A stretch of 64,000 nucleotides of DNA from an uncultured Hungatella sp. (GCA_910588325.1 CAJUPP010000003.1:21879-85878); one strand, 5' to 3'. Counted from the stretch's first letter, positions 42,646-51,634 are shown. Numbers and translations: made by a program. The notes: generated by a model not told the origin, from the sequence alone.

Positions 42646-43185
42646 ATGAAAAATGAGTTTAAAAGGTTAGTCATTGTAACACTTACTTTAACATGTATAT
42701 TTAGTGGAACAGTATTTGCCCGGGATGTTCAAAAATACAATGAGGCAAAAAATACTTATGCGAATTCTAGGCTGTTGCCAGAAACGGAAGAGATGGCATA
42801 TGATATTACACAGGGTTCACCAAAAAGCACTGCTATGGGAGCTGCTGTATCTTCCATAAGAAATGGTGGTCAAGGTGTAATAAAAATATTGGCGGAAACA
42901 AACATGTTTAAACCAGTAGATTGGGCATGCTTAACTGTTTATTTGGAACAATGGGATGAGGAGAATCGTTCTTGGAAAATAGTGGGAGAATATGAACAGG
43001 AGTTTTTGCCAGAAGATGAAGATGACGGACAGCTGACTTCAGTGGAGTTAGATCTATCATTTCCCGGACATCCTATGGGATACTATTACCGTGCAAGAGT
43101 ACTCCATGAACTAGAGTTTGATGGTGACTGGTATGAAATTAGAGTAACAAAAACGGATGGAATTTTGATGAAGTATGTGCCATGA
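42646..43185 (+). CDS. Secreted protein of unknown function
   Basis: The 179-residue protein has an N-terminal signal peptide (basic start, hydrophobic core, cleavage near V-F-A-R at about residue 25). The mature part is probably beta-rich, with a V-Y-L-E-Q-W segment and a Y-Y-Y-R-A-R-V segment reminiscent of small secreted beta-sandwich proteins (DUF6147-like). A good GGAGG precedes the ATG. It follows the anti-sigma gene by 50 bases and may belong to its regulon or operon. No function can be assigned. Confidence 0.6.
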   Translation: MKNEFKRLVIVTLTLTCIFSGTVFARDVQKYNEAKNTYANSRLLPETEEMAYDITQGSPKSTAMGAAVSSIRNGGQGVIKILAETNMFKPVDWACLTVYLEQWDEENRSWKIVGEYEQEFLPEDEDDGQLTSVELDLSFPGHPMGYYYRARVLHELEFDGDWYEIRVTKTDGILMKYVP

Positions 43186-43276
43186 TGTTTTTTATATAAT
43201 AGTCAAGAGAAGCATCTCGTTCTGTTGTAATTAATAATATTTTAGACATATTTTCAGAAGATTGTTATAGCTTATG

Positions 43277-43324
43277 AAAAGAGCGTCAATATGGTAATTA
43301 AGCTTACAATATTGACGCTCTTTT
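43277..43324. terminator. Strong bidirectional terminator
   Basis: A perfect 16-bp stem (43277-43292 with 43309-43324) includes AAAAGAGCG/CGCTCTTTT at its base, giving a T-run in both directions. It serves the secreted-protein gene on the plus strand and the hypothetical gene on the minus strand. Confidence 0.9.
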
Positions 43325-43370
43325 AGGCTAACCCTACTTAGAAAAATACAAAAGGTTTCAATGGCATCTC

Positions 43371-44102
43371 CTAAGCCATCACATCAATCCCGCCAAAATC
43401 TGCCATCGCTCCCGCGTCCATTCCCATACTTCCCAAATCTCCCATCATAGCCGCATCTAGCGAAGTGCTTTCCTGGGCAGCGCCGGTCAAACCGGAGACC
43501 AATTCCTGGGTACTGTTTTTCCCGTCCTGTGCCAGCTCTTTTAAGGCATAATTCCGTTCTTCCTTCCGCCGTTTGCTTCTGCGGGTCTTTAACTCATTTC
43601 TAAGCAGACTTTCCTTTTGGGTATCATTCTGCTTTTCAGCCCGTTTTCTATGCAGTTCAAGCTGTTCCTCTTTACTCAAATGCTTCAGCTTTTTATTGAT
43701 TCTTTTAATCAGCTTCTCGATTCGCTTAATCATCTGGGCGATTTTTTTCTGGTCCTTTCCTTCACTTGCAGTGGCACTCATCTTCAGATTAAGCAGGGCG
43801 CGGCTTGCTTTGGACAGAACCTGCTGCACATCCATTCTTGTCTCGGCTCTGGACAATTCGGCCGCAAGCTGTCCTACGGAATCTTTAGGTTTGGAAGACT
43901 TCATGTTAAGATTATCGGAGCCATCGGATTTTTGGTTGTTAAGCGCCTCTAAAGAAGAAAGAAATGTATCCGTATCTTCTTCTTTTTCCATCAAAGCATC
44001 AACGGTTGTTTCCTCTTCTCTGGCGGCATTCTCATCTGGCAGGGCAGAGGAATATCCGGCAGCATTGGCGGTTATCCGCCAGTTTTGCGTTGTTACGTTC
44101 AT
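43371..44102 (-). CDS. Conserved-type hypothetical protein, coiled-coil and highly charged
   Basis: The 243-residue protein has no signal peptide or membrane helix. A lysine-rich helical segment (about 120-195, I-E-K-L-I-K-R-I-N-K-K-L-K-H-L) suggests a coiled coil. The C-terminus is rich in glycine, methionine and aspartate. AAGGGGG precedes the ATG. I do not recognise the family; it is a single-gene unit with its own terminator. Confidence 0.6.
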   Translation of the reverse strand: MNVTTQNWRITANAAGYSSALPDENAAREEETTVDALMEKEEDTDTFLSSLEALNNQKSDGSDNLNMKSSKPKDSVGQLAAELSRAETRMDVQQVLSKASRALLNLKMSATASEGKDQKKIAQMIKRIEKLIKRINKKLKHLSKEEQLELHRKRAEKQNDTQKESLLRNELKTRRSKRRKEERNYALKELAQDGKNSTQELVSGLTGAAQESTSLDAAMMGDLGSMGMDAGAMADFGGIDVMA

Positions 44103-44196
44103 AAATAAGCCCCCTTAGAAACACGCAAATAGTTAAACTTTTATATACTCTTCTATTTGTATATATCGACTTATTTTAGTAAAATCTTATTTTGTC

Positions 44197-44225
44197 TTGA
44201 ATAAGTTTAATAAAAAAATTATAAT
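44197..44225 (+). promoter_or_regulatory. Promoter of the hypothetical-sirtuin-DUF951 operon
   Basis: TTGAAT at 44197-44202 and TATAAT at 44220-44225 have a 17-base spacer, 38 bases before the ATG at 44264. Confidence 0.8.
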
Positions 44226-44263
44226 AGATGGAGAAAAAAGAAGGAACAGTAAGGTGATAGAGT

Positions 44264-44512
44264 ATGATTCAATTAAAAGGAGTCATGGGAATTCCACTGT
44301 TAAAAAAAAGTAAATTTACTGGCAGTGACGGTGCGCTTCGCTTTGTTTTGGAACGGCAGATCCGTGAGGAGGAGGAACAGTTGGCGGCGATTTGCTGGAA
44401 CGGCGAATTTTGCTCTGATGCGACTCCGGAAGAAGAAAAGACAACAGAATATTTTCCATTTACGGCAGAGGGACTAGAGCAGGCAGAAAGATGGCTGAAT
44501 CAGCAGTGCTGA
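44264..44512 (+). CDS. Small hypothetical protein
   Basis: This acidic protein of 82 residues contains a E-E-E-E-Q-L segment and ends with a helix A-E-R-W-L-N-Q-Q. No domain is recognised. It is the first gene of a three-gene operon with the sirtuin and DUF951 genes. Confidence 0.6.
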   Translation: MIQLKGVMGIPLLKKSKFTGSDGALRFVLERQIREEEEQLAAICWNGEFCSDATPEEEKTTEYFPFTAEGLEQAERWLNQQC

Positions 44513-44579
44513 GAAGTTCAGCATGTGCATTTTATACATACAGGATAGTAAAAAATATGAGCAGGGAGGAAATAAGCCT

Positions 44580-45305
44580 ATGACAGAGTTGGAAACCTTA
44601 AAAAAATGGATTGAAGAGAGCAGCAATATCGTATTTTTCGGCGGGGCGGGTGTGTCTACAGAAAGCGGAATTCCTGACTTTCGCAGTCAGGATGGGCTGT
44701 ATAATCAGGAATATGATTATCCCCCGGAGGCCATTATCAGCCATAGCTTTTACATAAGAAATCCAAAAGAATTTTATCGATTTTATAAAAATAAAATGAT
44801 TTTTACAGAGGCACAGCCCAATGGAGCTCATCTGGCTTTGGTGAAGCTGGAGGAGGCGGGGAAATTAAAAGCAGTCATTACCCAAAATATTGACGGACTG
44901 CATCAGCTGGCAGGAAGTAAAGAAGTGCTGGAACTTCATGGTTCTATTCACCGGAATTATTGTACAAGATGCGGTAAATTTTATGGTTTGGATGTGATAA
45001 AGGAAGCAGCAGATGTTCCGGTATGCAGCTGCGGGGGCATCATCAAGCCGGATGTGGTTCTTTACGAAGAGGGGCTGGATCAGGAAGTGCTTCAAAAAGC
45101 AGTCCGCTATATCCGGCAGGCAGATATGCTCATTGTAGGGGGAACATCTTTGACTGTGTATCCGGCGGCAGGGCTGATTGACGATTATCAGGGAGAGAAG
45201 CTGGTTCTTATTAATAAGTCGGCAACTGCCAGGGATGCCAATGCAGATCTGGTAATTGCAAGTCCCATTGGACAAGTATTTCAGGAGTGTATTTTGGAGG
45301 CTTAA
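44580..45305 (+). CDS. cobB: NAD-dependent protein deacylase (sirtuin)
   Basis: This 241-residue SIR2-family enzyme removes acyl groups from lysines using NAD. It shows G-A-G-V-S-T-E-S-G-I-P-D-F-R, Q-N-I-D-G-L-H, the catalytic H in L-H-G-S, and four zinc cysteines as C-T-R-C and C-S-C. ATG 44580 with GGAGG twelve bases upstream is chosen over an in-frame ATG at 44523 that would add 19 unrelated residues. Despite the CobB name it has no proven part in cobalamin synthesis. Confidence 0.94.
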   Translation: MTELETLKKWIEESSNIVFFGGAGVSTESGIPDFRSQDGLYNQEYDYPPEAIISHSFYIRNPKEFYRFYKNKMIFTEAQPNGAHLALVKLEEAGKLKAVITQNIDGLHQLAGSKEVLELHGSIHRNYCTRCGKFYGLDVIKEAADVPVCSCGGIIKPDVVLYEEGLDQEVLQKAVRYIRQADMLIVGGTSLTVYPAAGLIDDYQGEKLVLINKSATARDANADLVIASPIGQVFQECILEA

Positions 45306-45327
45306 GAACGGGCAGGAAGGAGATTTT

Positions 45328-45516
45328 ATGGTATATCATGTAGGAGATATTGTAAAACTGAAAAAACCACACCCTTGCGGCAGTCATGAATGGGAAATCT
45401 TGCGGGTAGGAGCAGATTTTCGTTTGAAATGTATGGGATGCGGACATCAGATTATGGTCGAACGGAAATTGGTGGAGAAGAATACCAGAGGACTGCAAAA
45501 AGCAGAAGATATATGA
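45328..45516 (+). CDS. DUF951 family small zinc-ribbon-like protein
   Basis: The 62-residue protein begins at ATG 45328 after AAGGAG. It has the DUF951 pattern V-G-D-I-V-K-L-K-K-P-H-P-C-G, then E-W-E-I-L-R and C-M-G-C-G-H. The three cysteines suggest metal binding. The function is unknown; the family is often placed near parB or ribosome-related genes in Firmicutes. Confidence 0.85.
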   Translation: MVYHVGDIVKLKKPHPCGSHEWEILRVGADFRLKCMGCGHQIMVERKLVEKNTRGLQKAEDI

Positions 45517-45573
45517 ACATTTCTTTTCGTAACATGAAGTGGCTGAAAAGTGTTCGGAAATTGCCCCAAATAT

Positions 45574-45606
45574 AAAGGCTGCAGCTCATCACTGGCTGCA
45601 GCCTTT
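45574..45606. terminator. Bidirectional terminator after the DUF951 gene
   Basis: An 11-bp stem (45574-45584 with 45596-45606) has AAA/TTT flanks. It terminates the sirtuin operon and, on the other strand, the hypothetical gene ending at 45631. Confidence 0.8.
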
Positions 45607-45630
45607 TGTATACCATTATAACCTTTTGGC

Positions 45631-46260
45631 TTATGACATAGCACCTACGCCCTGCTTTGCATAGTAATCATCAAACAGCTTATTCACAGCATCATGGGTC
45701 TCACCGGAAATAGATGGAAGATCTCCGCCCCAAGCAGCACCGGCCTGCTCGAATCCTTTCTCAACAGCGGCCTGCATCTTCTTCATGGTATCAACATCAT
45801 CTCCTGCCAATGCCTGTGCAAAATCGAAGATTCTCTGAGAAGTCTGCTTTACACCCCAGAACCCGTCTTCGGAGATAGCTTCCTGAGCCTCTGCTTTTGT
45901 CTTCTCATCCACGGTATAATTACCGCTGGCCATCATCTTCCAGAAATCATCACCCTTGGCAAAAGAAGCGGTGATACCCTGTTTCTGGAACATCTGGGTC
46001 ATCATATTGGTGAAGCGGGACATCTGATTGTTTAAATCATCTTTTAAACTCTTTACCAGTGCGGCACGATCAGACTCGCTCATCTTTGTGATATCCGTAT
46101 CTTTGCTGAGTTCAACCTTATCTACGTTGGCTGCCTCTGTTTTGGGAGCATCCTGCTTGGAAGCAGCAGATGTGCTGGAAGAAGCAACGGCAGACTGAGT
46201 CTGCTGTACGGACTGATTGTACTGCCGGACGGCAGCATCATAATTTGTATTTAACTGCAT
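45631..46260 (-). CDS. Conserved-type hypothetical cytoplasmic protein
   Basis: The 209-residue protein has a low-complexity Ser/Ala/Gln-rich N-terminus (about 15-50). A structured part follows with a V-D-E-K-T-K-A-E-A-Q-E-A-I-S segment and G-F-W-G-V-K-Q-T-S-Q-R-I-F-D-F-A-Q-A-L-A-G. That latter stretch resembles a small recurring family of unknown function in Lachnospiraceae. There is no signal peptide. AAGGAGG precedes the ATG. No role is assigned. Confidence 0.65.
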   Translation of the reverse strand: MQLNTNYDAAVRQYNQSVQQTQSAVASSSTSAASKQDAPKTEAANVDKVELSKDTDITKMSESDRAALVKSLKDDLNNQMSRFTNMMTQMFQKQGITASFAKGDDFWKMMASGNYTVDEKTKAEAQEAISEDGFWGVKQTSQRIFDFAQALAGDDVDTMKKMQAAVEKGFEQAGAAWGGDLPSISGETHDAVNKLFDDYYAKQGVGAMS

Positions 46261-46367
46261 ATGAATTCCTCCTTAAATTATAGAACTTATAAAATTAACA
46301 TTGGAAATTTTATCTAGTTATTATATCGGCACAAAAGATAATTATCTTAACATCAGGAGACGCTGTT

Positions 46368-47345
46368 TTACAAAATATCTTCCCAGGATTTATACCAGCT
46401 TTTTATAGAAGGCGAAGCCGGACCGGTCCAGCCAAGCTGACACGGTGAAGGAGGCACAAATTCCCCTTTGCGGCCGGCAACATTTATACCATTGTGATCC
46501 AAGGTTATTATGACGAACAAAGGTTCTTCATAAGGTGCAACAAATGCAAGGCTGGGATAGTTCTCATGAATTTGTTCAGAATAATGCTGTGCGGAATAGC
46601 TTGTACCCATCCAGAGATTGGAGATGCTGTTGACTGTGTAATACAGCACTCCTTCATATTCCTGCAGATCGTCAATATGTATATGGCCATTCAAGCATAA
46701 ATAAACTTTTTTGCGCTTATCATTGGCCTGACGGACAATGGTCTGGAGTGAATGGACATTTTTGATCCCCCGTTTACATGGAAACAAAGGCTGGTGCGAG
46801 CAGATAACAGCAGGGTCATCGCTTGATGTCAATTCTTTCTCAAGCCAGAGAAGCTGTTGGTCCGAAAGGTAGGGAAGATCATTGGTTTCAAAATATCCGC
46901 CGCGCTCATAGTCGCGAAGAATTCCGTTTCGGTCCCGGTAAAAACTGGAGTCCAGCACAATAAAATGCCAGCCCTTTGTATGCCAGGAATAATAACTGCG
47001 ATTTAGTCCATAAGCATCTAAGACGTCTTGTTTTGTACAAAAATCCATCTCGTGATTCCCTAACACATGATATGCAGGCTTTTCAAAGTGGTTAAACCGG
47101 TACAAAACATCCAGCTGAGGCTCATGAGGATGTTCTAAAGCAAGACGGAGATTAATTGGCAGGGCATCTGGGGAACAAAGAGAGGAATAGGTGCGGGTAG
47201 GATACAGAAAATCTCCAAGAGACAAAATAAAATCTACATTAGCGGCATGGGCAGCATCCAAAAATGTCCGGATGCGTCCGGCACCGTCATGCATAATATC
47301 CATATGAAGATCCGCCATCGCGGCAAAAGATAACGGTTGTTCCAT
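46368..47345 (-). CDS. Calcineurin-like metallophosphoesterase
   Basis: The protein is about 325 residues from ATG 47345 (GGAAGGAG upstream). Metal-site motifs are present in order: A-D-L-H, S-L-G-D-F, G-N-H-E-M, S-H-Q-P and N-G-H-I-H. It is a cytoplasmic phosphoesterase of unknown substrate, 29 bases downstream of the metallo-beta-lactamase-fold gene in the same operon. Confidence 0.88.
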   Translation of the reverse strand: MEQPLSFAAMADLHMDIMHDGAGRIRTFLDAAHAANVDFILSLGDFLYPTRTYSSLCSPDALPINLRLALEHPHEPQLDVLYRFNHFEKPAYHVLGNHEMDFCTKQDVLDAYGLNRSYYSWHTKGWHFIVLDSSFYRDRNGILRDYERGGYFETNDLPYLSDQQLLWLEKELTSSDDPAVICSHQPLFPCKRGIKNVHSLQTIVRQANDKRKKVYLCLNGHIHIDDLQEYEGVLYYTVNSISNLWMGTSYSAQHYSEQIHENYPSLAFVAPYEEPLFVIITLDHNGINVAGRKGEFVPPSPCQLGWTGPASPSIKSWYKSWEDIL

Positions 47346-47374
47346 AAAAGTTCTCCTTCCATTGCAATCATTAT

Positions 47375-48082
47375 TTAGTCCCGCCCATTCCATAATTTTT
47401 CCATACAAAGGCCAAACCCCTTCATTTGTATTTCTTGAAATAAATCATCACTGAAGTGCATGGGATAAACATGGGAACGCAAAGCAGGCGGAATCGCGTC
47501 ACACAGAGCTTCAAGACTTCCATGAGAGTTACCCTGTTCATGAAGGAATGTGCTATCCTGATAGAGTTCGTCAATTTTGCTGTGAAGAAAGGCTTCTAAA
47601 ATTATTGGCGGCAATCGGCGGGCATCACCGCTGTAATAAAATGATTTGGAATGGTGTGTAATATGATAACCATAACATGGCAGATCCTGGTGGTGCTCCA
47701 CAGGAAAAGCATGACAGTCAATACCAGAGGCCAATGTCACATCTGTCCCCTGCAAAAGATGGTAATCATACTTGGAAATACCGCAGCAGGCCATCCACGC
47801 AGTGATATCCTTCTGGGGAAAGCAGACGGTTACCGGTTTTTGCTCTACATCATGCATATAAGAAATCAGTGTCGGAAGGCTGCCGATATGGTCCGCATGA
47901 CTGTGTGTAATAAGTATGGTAATATCCTGGCAGCATGTAAGCAGAGAACCTTGCCTTAAGCAGGTAAAAACAGTTTCACCGCAATCCAACAAAAACAGAT
48001 GTCCGTCTGTCTGGAACCATGCACTTGTATTTCCAAGCTGAGGGCGGTATGCACAGCCGCAGCCTAAAAATTTTAAAATCAT
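47375..48082 (-). CDS. Metallo-beta-lactamase-fold hydrolase
   Basis: The 235-residue protein has the T-H-S-H-A-D-H-I-G metal motif near residue 63, an S-G-D-A aspartate ligand and a late Y-P-M-H-F histidine. This is the ribonuclease Z/phosphodiesterase-like subgroup. The start is ATG 48082 with GGAG close upstream. It is cotranscribed with the metallophosphoesterase, which may point to cleavage of a phosphodiester followed by phosphate removal; this is inference. Confidence 0.85.
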   Translation of the reverse strand: MILKFLGCGCAYRPQLGNTSAWFQTDGHLFLLDCGETVFTCLRQGSLLTCCQDITILITHSHADHIGSLPTLISYMHDVEQKPVTVCFPQKDITAWMACCGISKYDYHLLQGTDVTLASGIDCHAFPVEHHQDLPCYGYHITHHSKSFYYSGDARRLPPIILEAFLHSKIDELYQDSTFLHEQGNSHGSLEALCDAIPPALRSHVYPMHFSDDLFQEIQMKGFGLCMEKLWNGRD

Positions 48083-48129
48083 TTTGACTCCTTTCACTGG
48101 CAACAGGTCGCCAGATTTTCATGGGTGGT

Positions 48130-48160
48130 CATGCGCCCGCTGCTGAGCGCATGAAGGTTT
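48130..48160. repeat. Second copy of the 28-bp dispersed repeat, forming a hairpin
   Basis: Positions 48132-48159 are the inverted partner of 37653-37680 (25 of 28 identities). Here CATGCGC (48130-48136) pairs with GCGCATG (48147-48153) to form a hairpin. It lies in the untranslated region between the metallohydrolase and chimera genes. Confidence 0.6.
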
Positions 48161-48247
48161 TCTTATAATGTAAAAGCGGAAACTAATAAAGTCAACCATA
48201 AAAAAAGGGCAAAGTATGCACTTTTCTGGCAAGGAAAAGATTGTCTA

Positions 48248-48276
48248 TTGACAAATGAAATCAGTAAATTTAGTAT
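48248..48276 (+). promoter_or_regulatory. Promoter of the chimeric permease gene
   Basis: TTGACA at 48248-48253 and TAGTAT at 48271-48276 have 17 bases between them. TATGAT at 48274-48279 is an alternative -10 with a longer spacer. Confidence 0.65.
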
Positions 48277-48355
48277 GATTTTAGTATATTTGGCAGAAAA
48301 TCAGCTGTGAGTGAGACATAAAGGCGATACCTGTAGAGATGAGGAGGATGGGGAC

Positions 48356-49840
48356 ATGAAAAAGCAACAGACACGTCCGCTGAAAGTGACACTTCTTGTT
48401 TACTTTACGGCAACCATGCTGGTCTTTTGCTGCATCATTGGCCTTCTGGCAATCTTTGCGGCGCGGTCTGTGATTCGAACCAATACAATTGCACATTATT
48501 CTGCCACAACCCGTTATGTAGGAAAAAATGTCTCCCGTGAGTTAGATGATATTCAGGATATCTGCAATTATATGTTTGTCAATAATGATGTGAAAACGGT
48601 TATTGAGAACTTTGATGCAAAAAACTATGCTTATGTCCGTGCGGTAGATAATCTGGATCGGCTGCTGATGCAGAATGTTATGTCTAATGTTTACAGTAAT
48701 CTTACGGCAATGATTGTCTTTGATGACTCAGGCATCGTCTATCGGTTTGTGGGAGATGCCTGGCTGGGAAGGAATGTTGATTATCCCGCTTTGTACAATA
48801 GTGAAGAGTATAAACAGGCAGCAGGCAGCAGCCGCATGGTAATCTCCACCCGGGATTTTTTTACCGGCGTTTATGGAAAGGAAAAAAACAGTATTTCTGT
48901 GGTTCACTGTGTTATGAATGGGCATTATGACAATGTGATTGGAGGAATGCTGCTGTTGTTTGACATGGAACTGATGGACACAGCCATGCTTGAACCAGGA
49001 GAAGAAGAGATTTTTTCTTCCTATCTTTTAAGTGAGGCAGGAACCATACTCAGCAAAACCAAACAGGAATTACCAGATGCTGTTCTAAAGTTTTTGCCGG
49101 AATTTGAGGATCGCCAGGAAGCAGTTATTTATGAAACCATGGGATCTCTGGATTCTTTTTACTATTTCGATAATTATATTGCTATGTTTGACAATGCAAA
49201 GTATCTTGGCTATTTCAAGAACAGCCTGATCACCTCTGCCGGTTCCGTAGCCATAAGCCTTGTGGTATCCGTACTGGCAGCCTATGGGTTTTCACGTTTT
49301 CATTTTCGCTGTAAAAATCTTCTGATGACCTCTCTGATGAATATTCAGGTATTTCCTGTGACAGTGATCATCATTTCTTTATTTACTTTTTATTCGAAAT
49401 TAGGACTGCAAAGTACCTATCAGGGGCTTATTTTGGCGGATCTGGTATATTCTCTGCCATTTACCGTATGGTTTTTGAAGGCATTTATAGACACTGTCCC
49501 AGTTTCATTGGATGAGGCAGCCAGGATTGACGGATGCTCTCGCCTACAGGTACTGTGGCAGGTGATTTTGCCGGTAGTACGGCCGGGACTTATTGCAATT
49601 AGTATTTATACGTTTTTGTATTCTTGGGATGACTTTGTGTTTGCCCAGATTATCATGAAAAAGGAGTCCATGAAAACACTTCCGGTAGGTATGGCAAGCA
49701 GCTTTATCGGGGAGTTTATCTTCGATTATGCCGGTATGATGACGTTGTCGGTATTGGCGTCTCTGCCTGTGGTAGCAGCGTTTATCTTTGCCGGCAAATA
49801 TATGGTGGAAGGTCTTACAAGCGGAGCAGTGAAAGGGTAA
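48356..49840 (+). CDS. Chimeric protein: YesM-like sensor-kinase N-terminus fused to a MalG-like ABC sugar permease
   Basis: The 494-residue protein begins at ATG 48356, with GGAGG eight bases upstream. Residues 1-268 look like the N-terminus of a YesM/LytS-type histidine kinase: a membrane helix (about 14-38) and an extracytoplasmic Cache-like domain. From about 269 the sequence becomes a CUT1 permease: D-N-Y-I-A-M-F, N-S-L-I, five helices, and the EAA loop E-A-A-R-I-D-G-C-S with downstream L-P-V-V-R-P-G. The permease's own first helix and the kinase's second helix, dimerisation and ATPase domains are missing. The frame is continuous and topology is preserved (N-in, six helices). A deletion joining two genes of a kinase-regulator-binding protein-permease operon is the simplest origin. 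It could also work as a permease with a large outer loop. Confidence 0.8.
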   Translation: MKKQQTRPLKVTLLVYFTATMLVFCCIIGLLAIFAARSVIRTNTIAHYSATTRYVGKNVSRELDDIQDICNYMFVNNDVKTVIENFDAKNYAYVRAVDNLDRLLMQNVMSNVYSNLTAMIVFDDSGIVYRFVGDAWLGRNVDYPALYNSEEYKQAAGSSRMVISTRDFFTGVYGKEKNSISVVHCVMNGHYDNVIGGMLLLFDMELMDTAMLEPGEEEIFSSYLLSEAGTILSKTKQELPDAVLKFLPEFEDRQEAVIYETMGSLDSFYYFDNYIAMFDNAKYLGYFKNSLITSAGSVAISLVVSVLAAYGFSRFHFRCKNLLMTSLMNIQVFPVTVIIISLFTFYSKLGLQSTYQGLILADLVYSLPFTVWFLKAFIDTVPVSLDEAARIDGCSRLQVLWQVILPVVRPGLIAISIYTFLYSWDDFVFAQIIMKKESMKTLPVGMASSFIGEFIFDYAGMMTLSVLASLPVVAAFIFAGKYMVEGLTSGAVKG

Positions 49841-49854
49841 TATCTGTGGGCCTG

Positions 49855-49886
49855 AAAGCAACGGCAGTAGCAGCTGCCGTTGCTTT
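49855..49886 (+). terminator. Terminator after the chimeric gene
   Basis: AAAGCAACGGCAG (49855-49867) pairs with CTGCCGTTGCTTT (49874-49886) in a 13-bp stem with a 6-base loop. It separates the chimera from the complete ABC importer downstream. Confidence 0.75.
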
Positions 49887-50041
49887 TAGCGGTAATCCGC
49901 ATTCCGTTGCAAGTTTTATTCAGGCGGCGTATTGATCTTTTCTGCCTTTTAATCGGTACCGTTCAATTCTATTTTTCAAAGATAGTAATTTCATTATTCC
50001 CCCTAGATTTGTGCATTTTGAATATTTTTTTCATTTTTCTA

Positions 50042-50070
50042 TTGCATTATTATTGAAAGTGTGATAATAT
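50042..50070 (+). promoter_or_regulatory. Promoter of the sugar ABC importer operon
   Basis: TTGCAT at 50042-50047 and TAATAT at 50065-50070 have a 17-base spacer, about 58 bases before the binding-protein ATG. An A/T-rich AATAAAG stretch follows the -10, as in the ROK gene promoter. Confidence 0.55.
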
Positions 50071-50127
50071 TTAGTCACTTTAATAAAGATATATTTAAAA
50101 GTATTTAAAAAACAAGGAGGGATTTCT

Positions 50128-51579
50128 ATGAAAAAGGTTCTATCTTCACTGCTGTGCCTTAGTATGATCGTTTCCCTTACGGCATGTTCTTCGGGAAACC
50201 CTGCGCCGGCACCTTCAGAAACTCAGGCAGTTCAGACAACAGCCGGGGGGGTTACTGATGAAACAACTGCTGCACAGGCAGAATCCGGTCAGGCGGTAGT
50301 TAGCGGCGAGCCGGTTTACATCAACCCGGATGCGGCGAATATGACAGGAACCGTACGTTTTTGGACGGCATTTGACGGGCAGTACGGAACTGCCAATTTG
50401 ATCAAAGATTTTAATGAGTATTATCCTAACATAACGGTTGAATATAATGTATATTCCAATAATACAGAAGGAAATTTAAAAGTAGATACCGCTATGATGG
50501 CTGGAGAACTTGACGCTCTGTTAAGCTTTAATACATACAATACGGCTGCCCGGTGGGAGAATAATATGCTTCTTGACCTGACAGATCGCCTGGCAGCGGA
50601 CAATCTGGACTTGGATGCAGAATGGGACGGCGGCGGATATCTCTATAATGGAAGAGCCTATGCGATACCTTCTGGCGGTCTTTCCGTTTTTGTTGCTGTG
50701 AATATGCGGAGATGGGAAGAGGCAGGACTTGGAGATTTACCAACAGAGTGGACTTGGGACGAGTATATTGAGGCCTGCCGTAAGATGACTGAGAAGGATG
50801 CCTCAGGTGAAACGATCGTATACGGCGGTACGGATTTTAACCAGAGAGATTACTGGACATACATGCTTCGTCAGAGCAAAGGTGTCGATGCGCTCTATAA
50901 CTCAGAAGGATATGCAGATTTTGACAACCCGCTGTGTGCAAAAATTTTCCAGAGATATAAAGACTGCGAGGAAGAAGGCATCTGGTTCAGTAAGATGGAT
51001 CTTATCAGCAACAGTCAGAAATCCCGCGACCTGTTGTGGAATGAGAATGTAGCCAGTTGTGTGGAGTCTATTATTACCCGTTTTGTGACAGATACAGAGA
51101 AGTATCCTCATGATTTCATCTTGGGTTATGCTCCTTATCCGATCAATGAGCCGGGAGAGACGAACTACGCTTTAGGCAATATGCCAAACTCCTTCTTCTG
51201 TGTTCCGCAGAATGCCCAGGATCCGGATGCAGCTTATGAATTTATTAAGTTTGCTTCTACCTATGGCGGAAAGTACCTGTATATGGCAGGGCATACCACA
51301 ACCTGGACTAAGACAGATCCGAATGAGATCGTAGATCTGGTATTTGGTTCGGCCGAAGAGGCAGCCAAGTGGATTGATGTAGATTCCTATATTGCCAATG
51401 TACTGGCAGTAGGGGCGCCGGCATATCATGAGGAACGGGTTACTGCTTACAATGAGATCTATACCATTATGGCTGAGTACACAGACTATATTCTCAACGG
51501 AAGTATGTCCATCGAGGAAGGACTGGCAGAGATGAATGAATTGTGCAACGAAGCTATCGAAGAAAAGATGAATGAATAA
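50128..51579 (+). CDS. Extracellular solute-binding lipoprotein of a CUT1 ABC importer
   Basis: The 483-residue protein has a lipoprotein signal peptide with lipobox L-T-A-C (Cys20) and a Ser/Thr/Gln-rich linker. The mature type 1 binding-protein fold has V-R-F-W-T-A-F-D and P-N-I-T-V-E-Y. It should capture an oligosaccharide for the two permeases encoded downstream. It is a normal length for the family. Substrate is inferred only from the neighbouring sulfatases. Confidence 0.9.
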   Translation: MKKVLSSLLCLSMIVSLTACSSGNPAPAPSETQAVQTTAGGVTDETTAAQAESGQAVVSGEPVYINPDAANMTGTVRFWTAFDGQYGTANLIKDFNEYYPNITVEYNVYSNNTEGNLKVDTAMMAGELDALLSFNTYNTAARWENNMLLDLTDRLAADNLDLDAEWDGGGYLYNGRAYAIPSGGLSVFVAVNMRRWEEAGLGDLPTEWTWDEYIEACRKMTEKDASGETIVYGGTDFNQRDYWTYMLRQSKGVDALYNSEGYADFDNPLCAKIFQRYKDCEEEGIWFSKMDLISNSQKSRDLLWNENVASCVESIITRFVTDTEKYPHDFILGYAPYPINEPGETNYALGNMPNSFFCVPQNAQDPDAAYEFIKFASTYGGKYLYMAGHTTTWTKTDPNEIVDLVFGSAEEAAKWIDVDSYIANVLAVGAPAYHEERVTAYNEIYTIMAEYTDYILNGSMSIEEGLAEMNELCNEAIEEKMNE

Positions 51580-51634
51580 TGTCATATAATTTAGGCTATC
51601 AATTTCAGGCATGCGCCCTGGGATGATTAAGCGG

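Noticed and set aside
44580..45305. Sirtuin CobB as a cobalamin pathway gene
   Set aside because: The sequence is an NAD-dependent deacylase and lies far from the cobalamin operon; the shared name is historical.
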